Notes: generated from the sequence alone by a model not told the origin. Counted from the first letter of the stretch, positions 14,970 to 24,302 are shown. The stretch: DNA of 50,572 nucleotides from Amycolatopsis sp. WAC 01376 (GCF_003947415.1 NZ_QHKL01000016.1:1-50572), one strand, 5' to 3'. Translations and numbers: made by a program.

Positions 14970-16583
14970 GTGACGGCAGGCAACACAGTCCAGGCCGAAC
15001 GGCCCGAGGTGATCGCCGAGGCGAGCCGTCGCCGGACGTTCGCCGTCATCAGCCACCCCGACGCCGGCAAGTCGACGCTGACCGAGGCGCTGGCGCTCCA
15101 CGCCCAGGTGATCTCGCAGGCCGGCGCCGTGCACGGCAAGGCGGGACGACGCGGGGTGACCTCGGACTGGATGGAGATGGAACGCGCACGCGGGATCTCC
15201 ATCACCTCCGCCGCGCTGCAGTTCGTCTACGGCGACACCGTGATCAACCTGCTGGACACGCCGGGGCACGCGGACTTCTCCGAAGACACCTACCGGGTCC
15301 TCTCGGCCGTCGACTCCGCCGTCATGCTGCTCGACGCCGCCAAGGGCCTGGAGCCGCAGACACTGAAGCTGTTCGACGTCTGCCGCTACCGCGGGATCCC
15401 GGTGATCACCTTCATCAACAAGTGGGACCGGCCGGGCCGGGAAGCCCTGCAGTTGTGCGACGAGCTCACCGACCGGATCGGCCTGCAACCCATGCCGCTG
15501 ACCTGGCCGGTCGGGACGGCCGGACACCTGCGCGGCGTCCTCGACGTCTCGAACGGGGAGTTCGTCCGCTACCTGCCCACCGCGCACGGGACGACCCTCG
15601 CACTGGACGAGCGTCTCGGCGCCCAGGAGGCGGAGGCCGACCTCGGCGCCGACTGGACACAGGCCCAGGAGGAATCGGAACTCCTGCGTGCCGCCGACGG
15701 CGAGTTCGACGCGTCCCGTTTCTTCGCCGCCACCGCGACCCCGGTGCTGTTCGGCGCGGCCGTCCGCAACTTCGGCGTCCGCCACTTGCTGGACCTGCTG
15801 GTCGAACTCGCGCCGCGGCCCGCCCCGCGCGCCGACGCCGAGAGCCGGATCCGTGCCTTGGACGCGCCGTTCTCGGCGTTCGTGTTCAAGGTCCAGACCG
15901 GAATGGACCCCGCGCACCGCGACCAGGTGGCGTTCGCCCGCGTGTGCTCCGGGGTGTTCGAACGCGGCATGGTCGTCACCAACGCCACCACCGGCAAACC
16001 CTTCGCCACCAAATACGTGCAGCAGGTGTTCGGCCAGCAACGCTCCACAGTGGACACTGCCTATCCGGGGGACGTCATCGGACTGGTCAACGCCACCGCG
16101 CTGCGGGTCGGCGACACGCTGCACGCCGGCAAGCCCGCCGTGCGGTTCCCCGGCCTGCCCAGCTTCGCCCCCGCTCACTTCGCCGTCGCCCGGCCCACCG
16201 ATCTCGGCCGCGCCAAGCAGTTCCGCAAGGGTGTCGAGCAGCTCGGCGCGGAGGGCGTGGTCCAGGTACTGCGCTCGGACCTGCGCGGTGACGCCGCACC
16301 GGTGTTCGCCGCGGTCGGGCCGATGCAGTTCGAGGTCGCCGCCCACCGCATGGCCGCCGAGTTCGGCTCACCGATCCGGCTGGACCATCTCTCCTACCAG
16401 GTGGCCCGGCGCCTCGCCGACCCCAGCCAGCGCCCCCTCGTGGACAAGGGCCGCAACAGCGAGGTCCTCACCCGCCTCGACGGCGCCGACCTGGCCCTCT
16501 TCGCCGACGAACTGGCCCTGCGGCTCGTGATGCGCGCGAATCCCGACCTGGCGCTGGAGCCCTTGGTGGCCGAAGGCGGCTGA
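14970..16583 (+). CDS. prfC: Peptide chain release factor 3 (RF3 GTPase)
   Basis: This 537-residue translational GTPase has G1 ISHPDAGKST, switch I around RGVTSDWMEMERARGISI, G3 DTPGHADFSEDTYR and G4 INKWDR, followed by the RF3-specific domains II and III (PLTWPVG, VQVLRSDLRGD, GPMQFEVAAHRM). It removes RF1 or RF2 from the ribosome after peptide release. GTG 14970 follows GGAGGAG at a good distance. RF3 is patchily distributed in Actinobacteria. The length matches E. coli RF3 (529). It stands as a single gene. Confidence 0.95.
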   Translation: MTAGNTVQAERPEVIAEASRRRTFAVISHPDAGKSTLTEALALHAQVISQAGAVHGKAGRRGVTSDWMEMERARGISITSAALQFVYGDTVINLLDTPGHADFSEDTYRVLSAVDSAVMLLDAAKGLEPQTLKLFDVCRYRGIPVITFINKWDRPGREALQLCDELTDRIGLQPMPLTWPVGTAGHLRGVLDVSNGEFVRYLPTAHGTTLALDERLGAQEAEADLGADWTQAQEESELLRAADGEFDASRFFAATATPVLFGAAVRNFGVRHLLDLLVELAPRPAPRADAESRIRALDAPFSAFVFKVQTGMDPAHRDQVAFARVCSGVFERGMVVTNATTGKPFATKYVQQVFGQQRSTVDTAYPGDVIGLVNATALRVGDTLHAGKPAVRFPGLPSFAPAHFAVARPTDLGRAKQFRKGVEQLGAEGVVQVLRSDLRGDAAPVFAAVGPMQFEVAAHRMAAEFGSPIRLDHLSYQVARRLADPSQRPLVDKGRNSEVLTRLDGADLALFADELALRLVMRANPDLALEPLVAEGG

Positions 16584-16749
16584 TCGACGCCGGCCGGTGG
16601 CGGGGGGCTAGTGTCCTGCATCGGAAGTTCGCGCCGTAAATCCGTATCGATATCCGGCCGTTTCGCGCCTAGTCCAGGGGTCATGGGCTCTTGACCGTCC
16701 ACAAGGGACGCCGGGCAGGCAATAGTGTCCATTTTGGGTACATTGCGCG

Positions 16750-16801
16750 GGGGTCGTGAGTGGTAAGTGTCGTTCTAACGACACTTACCACTCACGACCC
16801 C
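16750..16801. repeat. Perfect 25-bp inverted repeat, 2-nt loop
   Basis: The left arm 16750-16774 and right arm 16777-16801 are exact complements around CT, a near-cruciform. The arm begins GGGGTCGTGAGTGG, a sequence that recurs, degraded, near 39231-39276 and 45390-45412. The region 16584-17075 carries this palindrome, the dispersed element below and a short AGTGTCC...GGACACT hairpin (16850-16868). I see no gene in it. Confidence 0.85.
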
Positions 16802-16876
16802 ACCGAAAACCGCACATTTATCCACAAGCCGGACATATCGCCGCCCGAAAGTGTCCCTTATGGACACTCAAGACGG
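16776..16876. repeat. Dispersed composite intergenic repeat, copy 1
   Basis: This stretch is visibly homologous, in the same orientation, to 45390-45489. Shared blocks are TAACGA..ATT.CCACTCACG, AACCGCA, GGACAT/AGACAT and GAAAGTGTCCCTT.TGGACA. The last block contains an AGTGTCC / GGACACT hairpin in both. Neither copy encodes protein. Confidence 0.65.
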
Positions 16877-17075
16877 GGCCGGCTCCCGTGGCCGGTCCGG
16901 AACCTCACCATGAAGGCATCCTGGCTACCTTGAAGTCAGCGAAATGCAGCCTTCGGCACCACGTCGAATCACCACCCGAACTTCCGACTCGGGACACTAG
17001 TCAGGGCGCCTTCACCCTGGATCCACGGTGGCGAGCCCGTTCATCAGGGTGGCGGGCGGCCCACTCGCTGGCCGA

Positions 17076-17771
17076 TCAGGACGACGAAACGGAGTAACTG
17101 TTCGACGAGAAGTTCATCCCGCCGCCGGCCGACGTGATCTCGAAGCCGAACTGCACTTCACCGACCGTCACGTCGCCGTACCAGCCCCGGTTCTTGATCC
17201 AGTTCAGCACGGCGAGCACGTCGACCGAACCCGCGTTCGTGTTGGAGGTGCGCAGGAACGAGAACACCGCGTTGGCACCGTTGCTCCCCCGGTAGACGTC
17301 CCAGGTGTGGCCGCCGACGGAGACCGTGGTCTCCTTCGAGCCGATCGCGCCCACCGCGCCCTGCTTGTTCATCCACAGCATGATCTCGTAGGCGTTGTTG
17401 TTCGCCCAGATGTCGTACGCCGTCGCGTAGGCGCCGCCACCCGGCCTGGACACGTTGAAGCTGCTGGAAAGGCTCCGCAGTCCGCTCAACTGGCGGCCGA
17501 CGTTCTTCGCCGAATGCGGATACGACTTCACCCCACCGGTGTTCGGGTGGTTCGCCCAAACGCCGAAGTTGCTGGAGGAGTTCGCCCAGATCGACTGCGG
17601 GCCGGCGCCTCCGCCCCAGACGTTGTTGCGGACGGTGTAGCCGCCGTTCGACCAGGTCCCCCACTTGTCCGAAGAGCTCCAGGTGGCGGCCTGCGCCGTC
17701 CCTCCCAGCACCAGTGTGGCGACCAACGCCAGGACGACACTGCCCATCAAGGATCGTGTTTGCCTACGCAT
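17076..17771 (-). CDS. Secreted glycoside hydrolase family 12 endoglucanase / xyloglucanase
   Basis: The 231-residue protein has a signal peptide (MRRQTRSLMG, hydrophobic core, AQA-A cleavage near residue 28) and a single GH12 jelly-roll. The retaining catalytic pair is visible: nucleophile E129 in AYEIMLWMN and acid/base E211 in FGFEITS. The VRNNVWG segment is also typical. GH12 enzymes cut beta-1,4-glucan or xyloglucan backbones. It lacks a carbohydrate-binding module. ATG 17771 is preceded by GGAAGGA. It lies 38 bases downstream of the secreted GH3 gene on the same strand and is probably cotranscribed with it under LacI control. Confidence 0.9.
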   Translation of the reverse strand: MRRQTRSLMGSVVLALVATLVLGGTAQAATWSSSDKWGTWSNGGYTVRNNVWGGGAGPQSIWANSSSNFGVWANHPNTGGVKSYPHSAKNVGRQLSGLRSLSSSFNVSRPGGGAYATAYDIWANNNAYEIMLWMNKQGAVGAIGSKETTVSVGGHTWDVYRGSNGANAVFSFLRTSNTNAGSVDVLAVLNWIKNRGWYGDVTVGEVQFGFEITSAGGGMNFSSNSYSVSSS

Positions 17772-17809
17772 AGCCGGGTTCCTTCCGTGTCTTTTCACCA
17801 AATGGACCG

Positions 17810-20797
17810 CTACCGCAGAGAAAACGTGCTGATTCTCGAATCGGAGGTGAAGACGAGGTAGACGTCGTGCCGTCCACTCAGTCCGGACAATGTCGTGGTG
17901 GTCGTCGAGTAGGTGTACTTGTCGCCGGTACTGGCGATCCGAGCGGTTCCGGCCAGTCGGCCGCGCGGGCCGCCGAGCCGGATTTCCACAGTGGACTTTC
18001 CTGCTTCGGCGCGAGCCGTTTTGGCGGTGAATGTCCTTGCCCCGGAACGGAAGTCCACGTCGCTGAAGCGCAGCCAGTCTCCCGCGCCGACACCGACCGC
18101 GTCGCCGCGGACCTTGCTTTCGTCGACCAGTTCGACACCCGAGTAGTCGTCGAAGTCGATCGCCCTGGTGTCCCGGGTCAGGTCGCGCGGCGGGATCTGC
18201 TCCCCACGCACGGGGAGTACCGAGCGCAGCCGGATGTCGGACGCGGACGCGCCGACCATCACGTCGTGGACGGACGATTCCAGCACCCATTTGCCCCGGG
18301 TGACGTCCCAATGCCGGAGGTCGGGCACCGACAGGCGCACCGTCTTTGTCTGCCCCGGCTCCAGGCGCACCCGCTCGAAGTCACGAAGCCGCTGATTCGG
18401 CTGTTTGTCGCGGGAGACGAGCTGATGGGTGTACAGCTGCACCACCTCGTCGCCGGCACGTTTCCCGGTGTTGGTCACCTTCACCGTCGCTTCGAACGTC
18501 CCTTGTGGACCCGGCTTGCCGAGGCGCAGGTCGCTGTAGCGGAAGTTCGTGTAGGACAGGCCGTGTCCGAAGGCGTAGAGCGGATCACCGGTGAAGTACT
18601 GGTAGGTGCTGCCGCGTTTCATGATGTCATAGTCGAGGATGTCCGGGAGTTCGGCGTCCGAGCGGTACCAGGTCTGGGTGAGGCGGCCCGCCGGGTTCAC
18701 GTCGCCGTACAGCACGTCGGCGAGCGCGTTGCCGGTCTCCTGACCGGCGTGTGAGGTCCACACGATCGCCGGGATGTTCTCCTGCTCCCAGTTCAAGGTC
18801 GTCGGATAGCTGTTCTCCACCACCACGACGGTGTTCGGATTCGCCGCGCGCACGGCCTTGATCAGCTCGCTCTGGCTCGCCGCCAGCGCCGTCGAGGTGC
18901 GGTCGTGGTCTTCCCTGCCGTTGATGAACGGCATGCTGCCCACGACCACGACCGCCGTTTCGGCCGATCGCGCCGCCTTCACCGCGCTTTCGATGCCCGA
19001 GGTGAGCTGCTCCTTGCGGAACTTGGTCGCTCCCGCCGCGTTCGGCGAGCCCAAGATCAGCGTGCCGTCGGCGGCGACGGTGAGGTAGCTGTTCGGCCCG
19101 TCCCAGTCGTTCGGGAGCTCGTAACCCGCGTACCTGATCACGACCGTCCCGTCACCCGCGTCCTCCAGTTCGAACTGCTGGTGGACGAACCAGTCCCGCG
19201 GCTGCGGTGCCTGGTTGAGGAACGGACTGGTGGCATCGGCGAGATTCTGGCGCTCGACGTACTTCCCGTTCGCGACACTGCGCAAGGTCAGCACGCCGTC
19301 GCCCCACTCGAAGGCGTCGAACTGTTCCGTGGCCCCGATGCTGGTGGCACCGGTCTTGAGCACCGCGCCAGCATCGCCCGCGCCACCGCTGAGGTACTTG
19401 CCGGTGGTGGCGTCACGCAAGGCGATCCTGTCGACGGCCTCGGTGTCGGTGACCTGTGCCCCGCCGCCGAGCCGCGCGCGGATCCCGTCCAGCGGGGTCA
19501 CCTTGTACGGCAGTCCGCCGGAGTACCAGTCGGTGTACAGGGTCTTCTCCAGCGGCCCGATGACCGCGACCCCGCGCTTCGGGTCCAGCGGGAGGGCGCC
19601 GCGGTCGTTCTTCAGCAGCACCATGGCCTCGCCCGCCGACTTGCGGGCGAGCTGCCGGTGCGCCGGACTGTTGACCACGTCCTTGCCGATCTTGGCGTAC
19701 GGGCCGCCGTCCGGATCGAAGTCGCCGAGCCGGAAGCGCACGCTCAGGACGTGCTTCACCGCCTTGTCGATGTCGGCCTCGGCGAGCGATCCCTTGGCGA
19801 GCGCGGACGTGATGATCTTGATGGTGGGGCCGGGATTTTGATTGTCGACGGTGAAGCCGTCGAGACCCGCTTTGAGCGTGGCCGCGAAGCCTTCCTCGTT
19901 GGTCCCGTAGTACTTCTCGGAGCCTGTCAGGTTGTACGGGGCGGACGCGTCGCTGACGTTGTAGAGCGTCTTGCCGGTCCAGGTCCGCACGACGTCGTCG
20001 AGATCGGGGTTGACCGTCGCGGGCCTTCCGTTGACGAGGTTGTACGACCCCATCACGCCGGTCGCCGCGTCGGCCGCGATGGCCGGTTTGAACGCCTGCT
20101 CGTCGTATTCGCGCAGCACTCGCGGGCGCAGGTTGGACGACGTGGTGTCGCGGCGGATCTCGTTGTTGTTGGCCAGGTAGTGCTTCAGTACCGGAGCGGT
20201 TTTGAGATACTCCGGATGGTCGCCGGCCATCCCCTTGCCGTACGCCGTCGAGATGGCCCCGGTCAGCAGCGGATCTTCGGAGTACCCCTCCTCGTTGCGT
20301 CCCCATCGCGGATCACGCAGCAGGTTCACCACCGGCGCCCACAGCTGAAGCCCCCAGAATCCGGGATCCTGCGAGTGGTAACCCCGTGCCTCGTCACCGA
20401 CGACCGAGCCGACCTGTTTGATCAACGCCGGATCCCAGGTCGAAGCGAGCCCGATCGCCTGGGGGAAGACCGTGGCGTTCGCGGTCACGACGGCGCCGTT
20501 CGTGCGCTCCGTCGTCCAGCCGAGACCGTGGAGCGCTTCGGTTCCTGTTTTGAATTCGGGGATGCCCAGCCGCGGGATCGCCGGCTGGAACTGGTGCAGC
20601 AACGACACCTTCTCCGCGAGGGTCAGCCGCCCCACCAGATCGTCCACCCGCGTGGCCAGCGGAAGGCCCGGATCGCGGAACGGAAGAGCGTTCAGCTCGT
20701 CCGCGACCGCGGGTGAGGCGAGGCCCAGCACCAGGGCGATCGTCGTGGCGACCATACCCATCCGGCGCGGGCGGACAAGGAGAGCTGCTCTGCTCAT
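17810..20797 (-). CDS. Secreted multidomain GH3 beta-glycosidase with beta-trefoil insert and CBM6-like tail
   Basis: The 995-residue protein has a signal peptide ending near residue 32 (PAVA-DE). The GH3 catalytic barrel spans about residues 40-370, with the nucleophile Asp at D283 in YNVSDASAPYN, and KHYLANNNE near 205. The GH3 C-terminal alpha/beta domain begins near 385 and is split by an insert at about 455-595 with three GKYLS / GKYVE / SYLTV repeats, resembling a fascin- or ricin-like beta-trefoil. The domain then resumes with a REDHDR acid/base segment, an FnIII-like domain (770-845) and a CBM6-like module (870-995). It probably releases glucose or xylose from oligosaccharides outside the cell. 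ATG 20797 follows GGAG. Confidence 0.88.
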   Translation of the reverse strand: MSRAALLVRPRRMGMVATTIALVLGLASPAVADELNALPFRDPGLPLATRVDDLVGRLTLAEKVSLLHQFQPAIPRLGIPEFKTGTEALHGLGWTTERTNGAVVTANATVFPQAIGLASTWDPALIKQVGSVVGDEARGYHSQDPGFWGLQLWAPVVNLLRDPRWGRNEEGYSEDPLLTGAISTAYGKGMAGDHPEYLKTAPVLKHYLANNNEIRRDTTSSNLRPRVLREYDEQAFKPAIAADAATGVMGSYNLVNGRPATVNPDLDDVVRTWTGKTLYNVSDASAPYNLTGSEKYYGTNEEGFAATLKAGLDGFTVDNQNPGPTIKIITSALAKGSLAEADIDKAVKHVLSVRFRLGDFDPDGGPYAKIGKDVVNSPAHRQLARKSAGEAMVLLKNDRGALPLDPKRGVAVIGPLEKTLYTDWYSGGLPYKVTPLDGIRARLGGGAQVTDTEAVDRIALRDATTGKYLSGGAGDAGAVLKTGATSIGATEQFDAFEWGDGVLTLRSVANGKYVERQNLADATSPFLNQAPQPRDWFVHQQFELEDAGDGTVVIRYAGYELPNDWDGPNSYLTVAADGTLILGSPNAAGATKFRKEQLTSGIESAVKAARSAETAVVVVGSMPFINGREDHDRTSTALAASQSELIKAVRAANPNTVVVVENSYPTTLNWEQENIPAIVWTSHAGQETGNALADVLYGDVNPAGRLTQTWYRSDAELPDILDYDIMKRGSTYQYFTGDPLYAFGHGLSYTNFRYSDLRLGKPGPQGTFEATVKVTNTGKRAGDEVVQLYTHQLVSRDKQPNQRLRDFERVRLEPGQTKTVRLSVPDLRHWDVTRGKWVLESSVHDVMVGASASDIRLRSVLPVRGEQIPPRDLTRDTRAIDFDDYSGVELVDESKVRGDAVGVGAGDWLRFSDVDFRSGARTFTAKTARAEAGKSTVEIRLGGPRGRLAGTARIASTGDKYTYSTTTTTLSGLSGRHDVYLVFTSDSRISTFSLR

Positions 20798-20818
20798 GAA
20801 GACTCCATCGCGAGGTAA

Positions 20819-20832
20819 TCGAAGCGCTTCGA
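20819..20832. promoter_or_regulatory. LacI-type operator palindrome before the secreted GH3-GH12 unit
   Basis: TCGAAGCGCTTCGA is a perfect 14-bp palindrome with the central CG step typical of LacI-family sites. It is identical to the site at 29655-29668 before the ABC importer. It lies 22 bases upstream of the GH3 start on the minus strand. Confidence 0.75.
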
Positions 20833-20904
20833 CGAAACGGGGCGGCGATATTCGGCGGGTTTCGTGCGGTGGTGATCGTGGGGCGATCGAGCGAGAGATT
20901 CGAT

Positions 20905-20922
20905 TGTCGAAACGATTCGACA
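20905..20922. promoter_or_regulatory. LacI-type operator palindrome in the divergent GH3-GH3 promoter region
   Basis: TGTCGAAACGATTCGACA has perfect 7-bp arms around ACGA. It lies in the 253-base gap between two divergent GH3 genes, about 130 bases before the plus-strand start. It shares the TCGAA...TTCGA arms with the sites at 20819, 23245 and 29655. Confidence 0.68.
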
Positions 20923-21050
20923 GTCGCGTTAAGGCGATGTTAGCGGACAGGACACGACGAGACAATGCTCGCCCGGCCGTCCCGTGCCGACGGCGTATCC
21001 GTCTGGCACTCTCGAACACAGTGGACAGTTCCCAGCCGGAAGGAATCCCG

Positions 21051-23240
21051 TTGACCTCCCAGATCGAACCCACCGGCCTCACGCTCGAACAGAAGGCGTC
21101 ACTGCTGTCCGGCCGCGACTTCTGGCACACCGAGGCGATCGAGGCCGCGGGGATCCCGTCGATCCTGCTCTCCGACGGCCCACACGGCCTGCGACGGCAG
21201 GACAGCGAGGCCGACAATCTCGGCGTGCACGACAGCGTGTCCGCCACGTGTTTCCCGCCGTCGGTCGCGGTGGGTTCCAGCTGGGATCCCGAGGTCGCCG
21301 CGCGGATCGGCGCGGCCATCGGCAGGGAAGCCCGCGCGGCCGGGGTCTCGGTGGTACTCGGCCCGGGCGTGAACATCAAGCGGTCCCCGTTGTGCGGCCG
21401 CAACTTCGAGTACTACTCCGAAGACCCGTTGCTGAGCGGGGTGCTCGCCAGCGCCTACGTGCGGGCCATGCAGTCCGAAGGCGCGGGTGCGTCGGTGAAG
21501 CATTTCGCGGCCAACAACCAGGAGACCGACCGGATGCGGGTCAGCGTGGAGGTCGACGAGCGGACCCTGCGCGAGATCTACTTCCCGGCGTTCGAACGCG
21601 TCGTGACCGAAGCGCGTCCCGCGACGGTGATGTGCTCGTACAACCGGGTCAACGGCGTCTACGCCGCCCAGAACCGCCGTCTGCTCACCGACGTCCTGCG
21701 TGACGAATGGGGTTTCGACGGCGCCGCCGTCTCGGACTGGGGCGCGGTGAACGACCGGGTCGCCGCGCTCGCGGCCGGGCTGGACCTCGAGATGCCGGGC
21801 ACCGGCGGCAGCGGCGACGCCGAGATCGTGGCGGCGGTCCGGAGCGGAGAACTGGACGAGGCCGTCGTCGACCGGAGTGTCCGCCGCGTTCTCGCCCTCA
21901 CCGGCCGGGCGTTGCCGCCGAGCGGCGACGTGGACCCCGACGAGCAGCACCGGGTGGCGAAAGAGGTCGCCGCCGACTGCGCCGTCCTGCTGAAGAACGA
22001 CCGGGACACGCTCCCCCTGGCCACGCAAACCGCGGTGGCGGTCGTCGGCGAGTTCGCCGCGAACCCCCGCTTCCAGGGCGGCGGGAGCTCCCACGTCAAT
22101 CCCACCCGGGTCGACACCGCGCTCGACGCGATCCGGGCACTCGGCGAATCCGTGACTTACGCGAGCGACCTTGCCGGCAACGCCGTCGAGATCGCCCGTG
22201 AGGCGGACGTCGCGGTGGTCTTCGCCGGACTGGGCGAAAGGGACGAATCCGAGGGCTTCGACCGGGACACCATCGACCTTCCCGCGGCACAGGTCGAGCT
22301 CATCAAGGCGGTCGCGGCGGCGAGCAGGCGCACCGTGGTCGTCCTCTCCCACGGCGGCGTGGTGTCACTGGAGGGCTGGCACGACGACGTCGACGCCATT
22401 CTCGACGGCTGGCTGCTCGGCCAGGCAGGCGGCAGCGCGCTCGCCGACCTCCTGTTCGGCGTCACCAACCCGTCGGGGCATCTCGCCGAGAGCATCCCGT
22501 TGCGTTTGCAGGACAACCCCAGCTATCTCAACTTCCCCGGCGAGTCGGGCCACGTCCGGTACGGCGAAGGGGTCATGGTCGGTTATCGCTACTACGAAAC
22601 CGCCGAGGTCGCTGTCCGGTACCCCTTCGGCCACGGCTTGTCCTACACGACCTTCGAAACCGGCGAACTGACGGTCACGGCGACGGGCGACGACTCCGCC
22701 ACCGTCGCGGTGAACGTCACCAACACCGGAACCCGCGCCGGTAAACACGTCGTCCAGGTCTACGTCGCCACCGGCGCGGCTCCCGTCCGCAGCCCGGCAC
22801 GGGAGCTCCGCGCGTTCGCCAAGATCTCGCTCGAACCAGGCGAGACCCGGCGGGTCGAGCTGGCCCTCGATCGCCGCGCTTTCGCCTGGTACGACATCGA
22901 ACTGAGCCGATGGGTGGTCTCGCCCGGCGACTACACCGTCCAGATCGGCCGGAGCGCCGCGCACATCGTCGCCGAAGCGCCCATCACGCTGGCCGGCGAC
23001 GTCATCATCCCGGTCCTGTCCATCGACTCGACGGTCGAGGAGTGGTTCGGTCACCCGATCGTGGGTCCGAAGCTCGGCGAGCTGCTCGCCGGACAGAGCA
23101 ACCGGGTTGAGAGCAGCGTGGACTGGATGCGCATGGTCGCTTCGATGCCGATGCGCCAGTTCACCAAACTCATGGCCTACCGGGGTGTCGAGCTGCCGAC
23201 TGACGCCTTGCCGCGGTTGATCGAGCTGAGCAAGGGCTGA
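21051..23240 (+). CDS. Intracellular GH3 beta-glucosidase
   Basis: This 729-residue enzyme has no signal peptide. The GH3 barrel (residues 1-310) carries KHFAANNQE near 150 and the nucleophile D229 in GAAVSDWGAVND. The second domain (330-560) includes an ERDESEGFDRDT segment with the likely acid/base glutamate. An FnIII-like domain follows near 620-690 (VAVNVTNTGTRAGKHVVQVY). It would hydrolyse beta-glucosyl units from imported oligosaccharides. TTG 21051 is chosen as start because GGAAGGA at 21038-21044 is 6-7 bases ahead and the homologous region begins there; GTG 21021 is an in-frame alternative. It is divergent from the secreted GH3. Confidence 0.88.
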   Translation: MTSQIEPTGLTLEQKASLLSGRDFWHTEAIEAAGIPSILLSDGPHGLRRQDSEADNLGVHDSVSATCFPPSVAVGSSWDPEVAARIGAAIGREARAAGVSVVLGPGVNIKRSPLCGRNFEYYSEDPLLSGVLASAYVRAMQSEGAGASVKHFAANNQETDRMRVSVEVDERTLREIYFPAFERVVTEARPATVMCSYNRVNGVYAAQNRRLLTDVLRDEWGFDGAAVSDWGAVNDRVAALAAGLDLEMPGTGGSGDAEIVAAVRSGELDEAVVDRSVRRVLALTGRALPPSGDVDPDEQHRVAKEVAADCAVLLKNDRDTLPLATQTAVAVVGEFAANPRFQGGGSSHVNPTRVDTALDAIRALGESVTYASDLAGNAVEIAREADVAVVFAGLGERDESEGFDRDTIDLPAAQVELIKAVAAASRRTVVVLSHGGVVSLEGWHDDVDAILDGWLLGQAGGSALADLLFGVTNPSGHLAESIPLRLQDNPSYLNFPGESGHVRYGEGVMVGYRYYETAEVAVRYPFGHGLSYTTFETGELTVTATGDDSATVAVNVTNTGTRAGKHVVQVYVATGAAPVRSPARELRAFAKISLEPGETRRVELALDRRAFAWYDIELSRWVVSPGDYTVQIGRSAAHIVAEAPITLAGDVIIPVLSIDSTVEEWFGHPIVGPKLGELLAGQSNRVESSVDWMRMVASMPMRQFTKLMAYRGVELPTDALPRLIELSKG

Positions 23241-23244
23241 ACCC

Positions 23245-23260
23245 GTCGAATCGATTCGAC
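23245..23260. promoter_or_regulatory. LacI-type operator before lacI
   Basis: GTCGAATCGATTCGAC is a perfect 16-bp palindrome located 4 bases after the GH3 stop and 18 bases before the lacI-family start. It suggests autoregulation of the repressor. Confidence 0.72.
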
Positions 23261-23278
23261 TCCCTCTATCATCGGCTG

Positions 23279-24286
23279 ATGGTCACCATCGCAGACGTCG
23301 CCCGGGCGGCCGGGGTTTCCCCGAGCACCGTGTCCTACGTGCTGTCCGGACGGCGTTCGATCTCGGAGGACACCCGCCGCCGCGTCCAGCACAGCATCAG
23401 CGAACTCGGTTACCACCCGAACGCGGGCGCCCGCGCGCTGGCCAGCAGCCGCACCAACGTGCTCGCGCTCGTCGTCCCGCTGCGGACGGACCTGAACGTC
23501 CCGGTGGTCATGCAGTTCGTCGCGGCCACCGTCACCGAGGCACGCACCTACGACCACGACGTCCTCCTGCTGACCAAGAACGAAGGCCCGGACGGTCTGC
23601 GCCGGATCGCCGCGTCCGCCATCGCGGACGCGCTGATCGTGATGGACGTCGAGACCTCCGAGCCCCGCCTCCCGGTGCTGAGATCCTTGCACCGGCCGGT
23701 GGTGTTGATCGGGGTTCCCTCCGACCCCGGCGATCTGACCTGCGTCGATCTCGACTTCACCGCCGCCGGCGCCGCAAGCGTCACGCATCTGGCGGACCTC
23801 GGCCATCGCGAGGTCGCGCTGATCGGCCCCTCCCCCGCGGTCTACAAACGCGGCACGAGCTACGCGGGACGTTTCCTGCGCGGCTTCCGCCAGACGGCCA
23901 CGAAACGCAAGGTGCGCGCCGGCTCGTTCCCCTGCGCGCCTTCCTACGACGCGCTGCGTGACTGCCTCGACGACGTGTTCGCCAAACACCCCGGCGTCAC
24001 CGGGCTGGTCGTGCACAACGAGGCCATCCTCGGCCCGTTGCTGTCCGAACTGAACCGTCGCGGCAAGCAGGTCCCCCAGGACATCTCGGTACTGGCCGTC
24101 TGCCCGGAGGACATGGCCGAGGCGCAGTCCGTCCAGCTCACGTCGATCGCCATCCCCGCCGCCGAACTCGGCAGCCTCGCCGTCGAGATGGCGATGCGCC
24201 GTCTCGACGACGGAGGCCAGGCCGAGGTCCGGTTGCTGTCGCCCCGCTTGACCGAACGGGGCAGCACCGGCCCGGCCCCTTCCTAG
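23279..24286 (+). CDS. LacI-family transcriptional repressor of the glycan locus
   Basis: The 335-residue regulator begins with the classic LacI headpiece MVTIADVARAAGVSPSTVS, then YVLSGRRSISEDTRRRVQ and the hinge helix NAGARALASSRTNVLALVVP. The remaining 280 residues form the periplasmic-binding-protein-like effector domain. The start is ATG 23279 with a weak ribosome site. Its own promoter carries a palindrome of the same type found before the GH3 genes and the ABC importer, so it most likely represses all four transcription units until an oligosaccharide binds. The inducer is inferred to be a xyloglucan or cellulose fragment. Confidence 0.92.
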   Translation: MVTIADVARAAGVSPSTVSYVLSGRRSISEDTRRRVQHSISELGYHPNAGARALASSRTNVLALVVPLRTDLNVPVVMQFVAATVTEARTYDHDVLLLTKNEGPDGLRRIAASAIADALIVMDVETSEPRLPVLRSLHRPVVLIGVPSDPGDLTCVDLDFTAAGAASVTHLADLGHREVALIGPSPAVYKRGTSYAGRFLRGFRQTATKRKVRAGSFPCAPSYDALRDCLDDVFAKHPGVTGLVVHNEAILGPLLSELNRRGKQVPQDISVLAVCPEDMAEAQSVQLTSIAIPAAELGSLAVEMAMRRLDDGGQAEVRLLSPRLTERGSTGPAPS

Positions 24287-24302
24287 GTGCTGCGTGCCGT
24301 GC

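Noticed and set aside
14817..16346. Minus-strand frame opposite prfC
   Set aside because: Opposite a complete RF3 with all GTPase motifs; no domain in the shadow.
18905..20716. 603-codon plus-strand frame opposite the secreted GH3
   Set aside because: Low-complexity shadow of the GH3 gene, with no start context and no motif.
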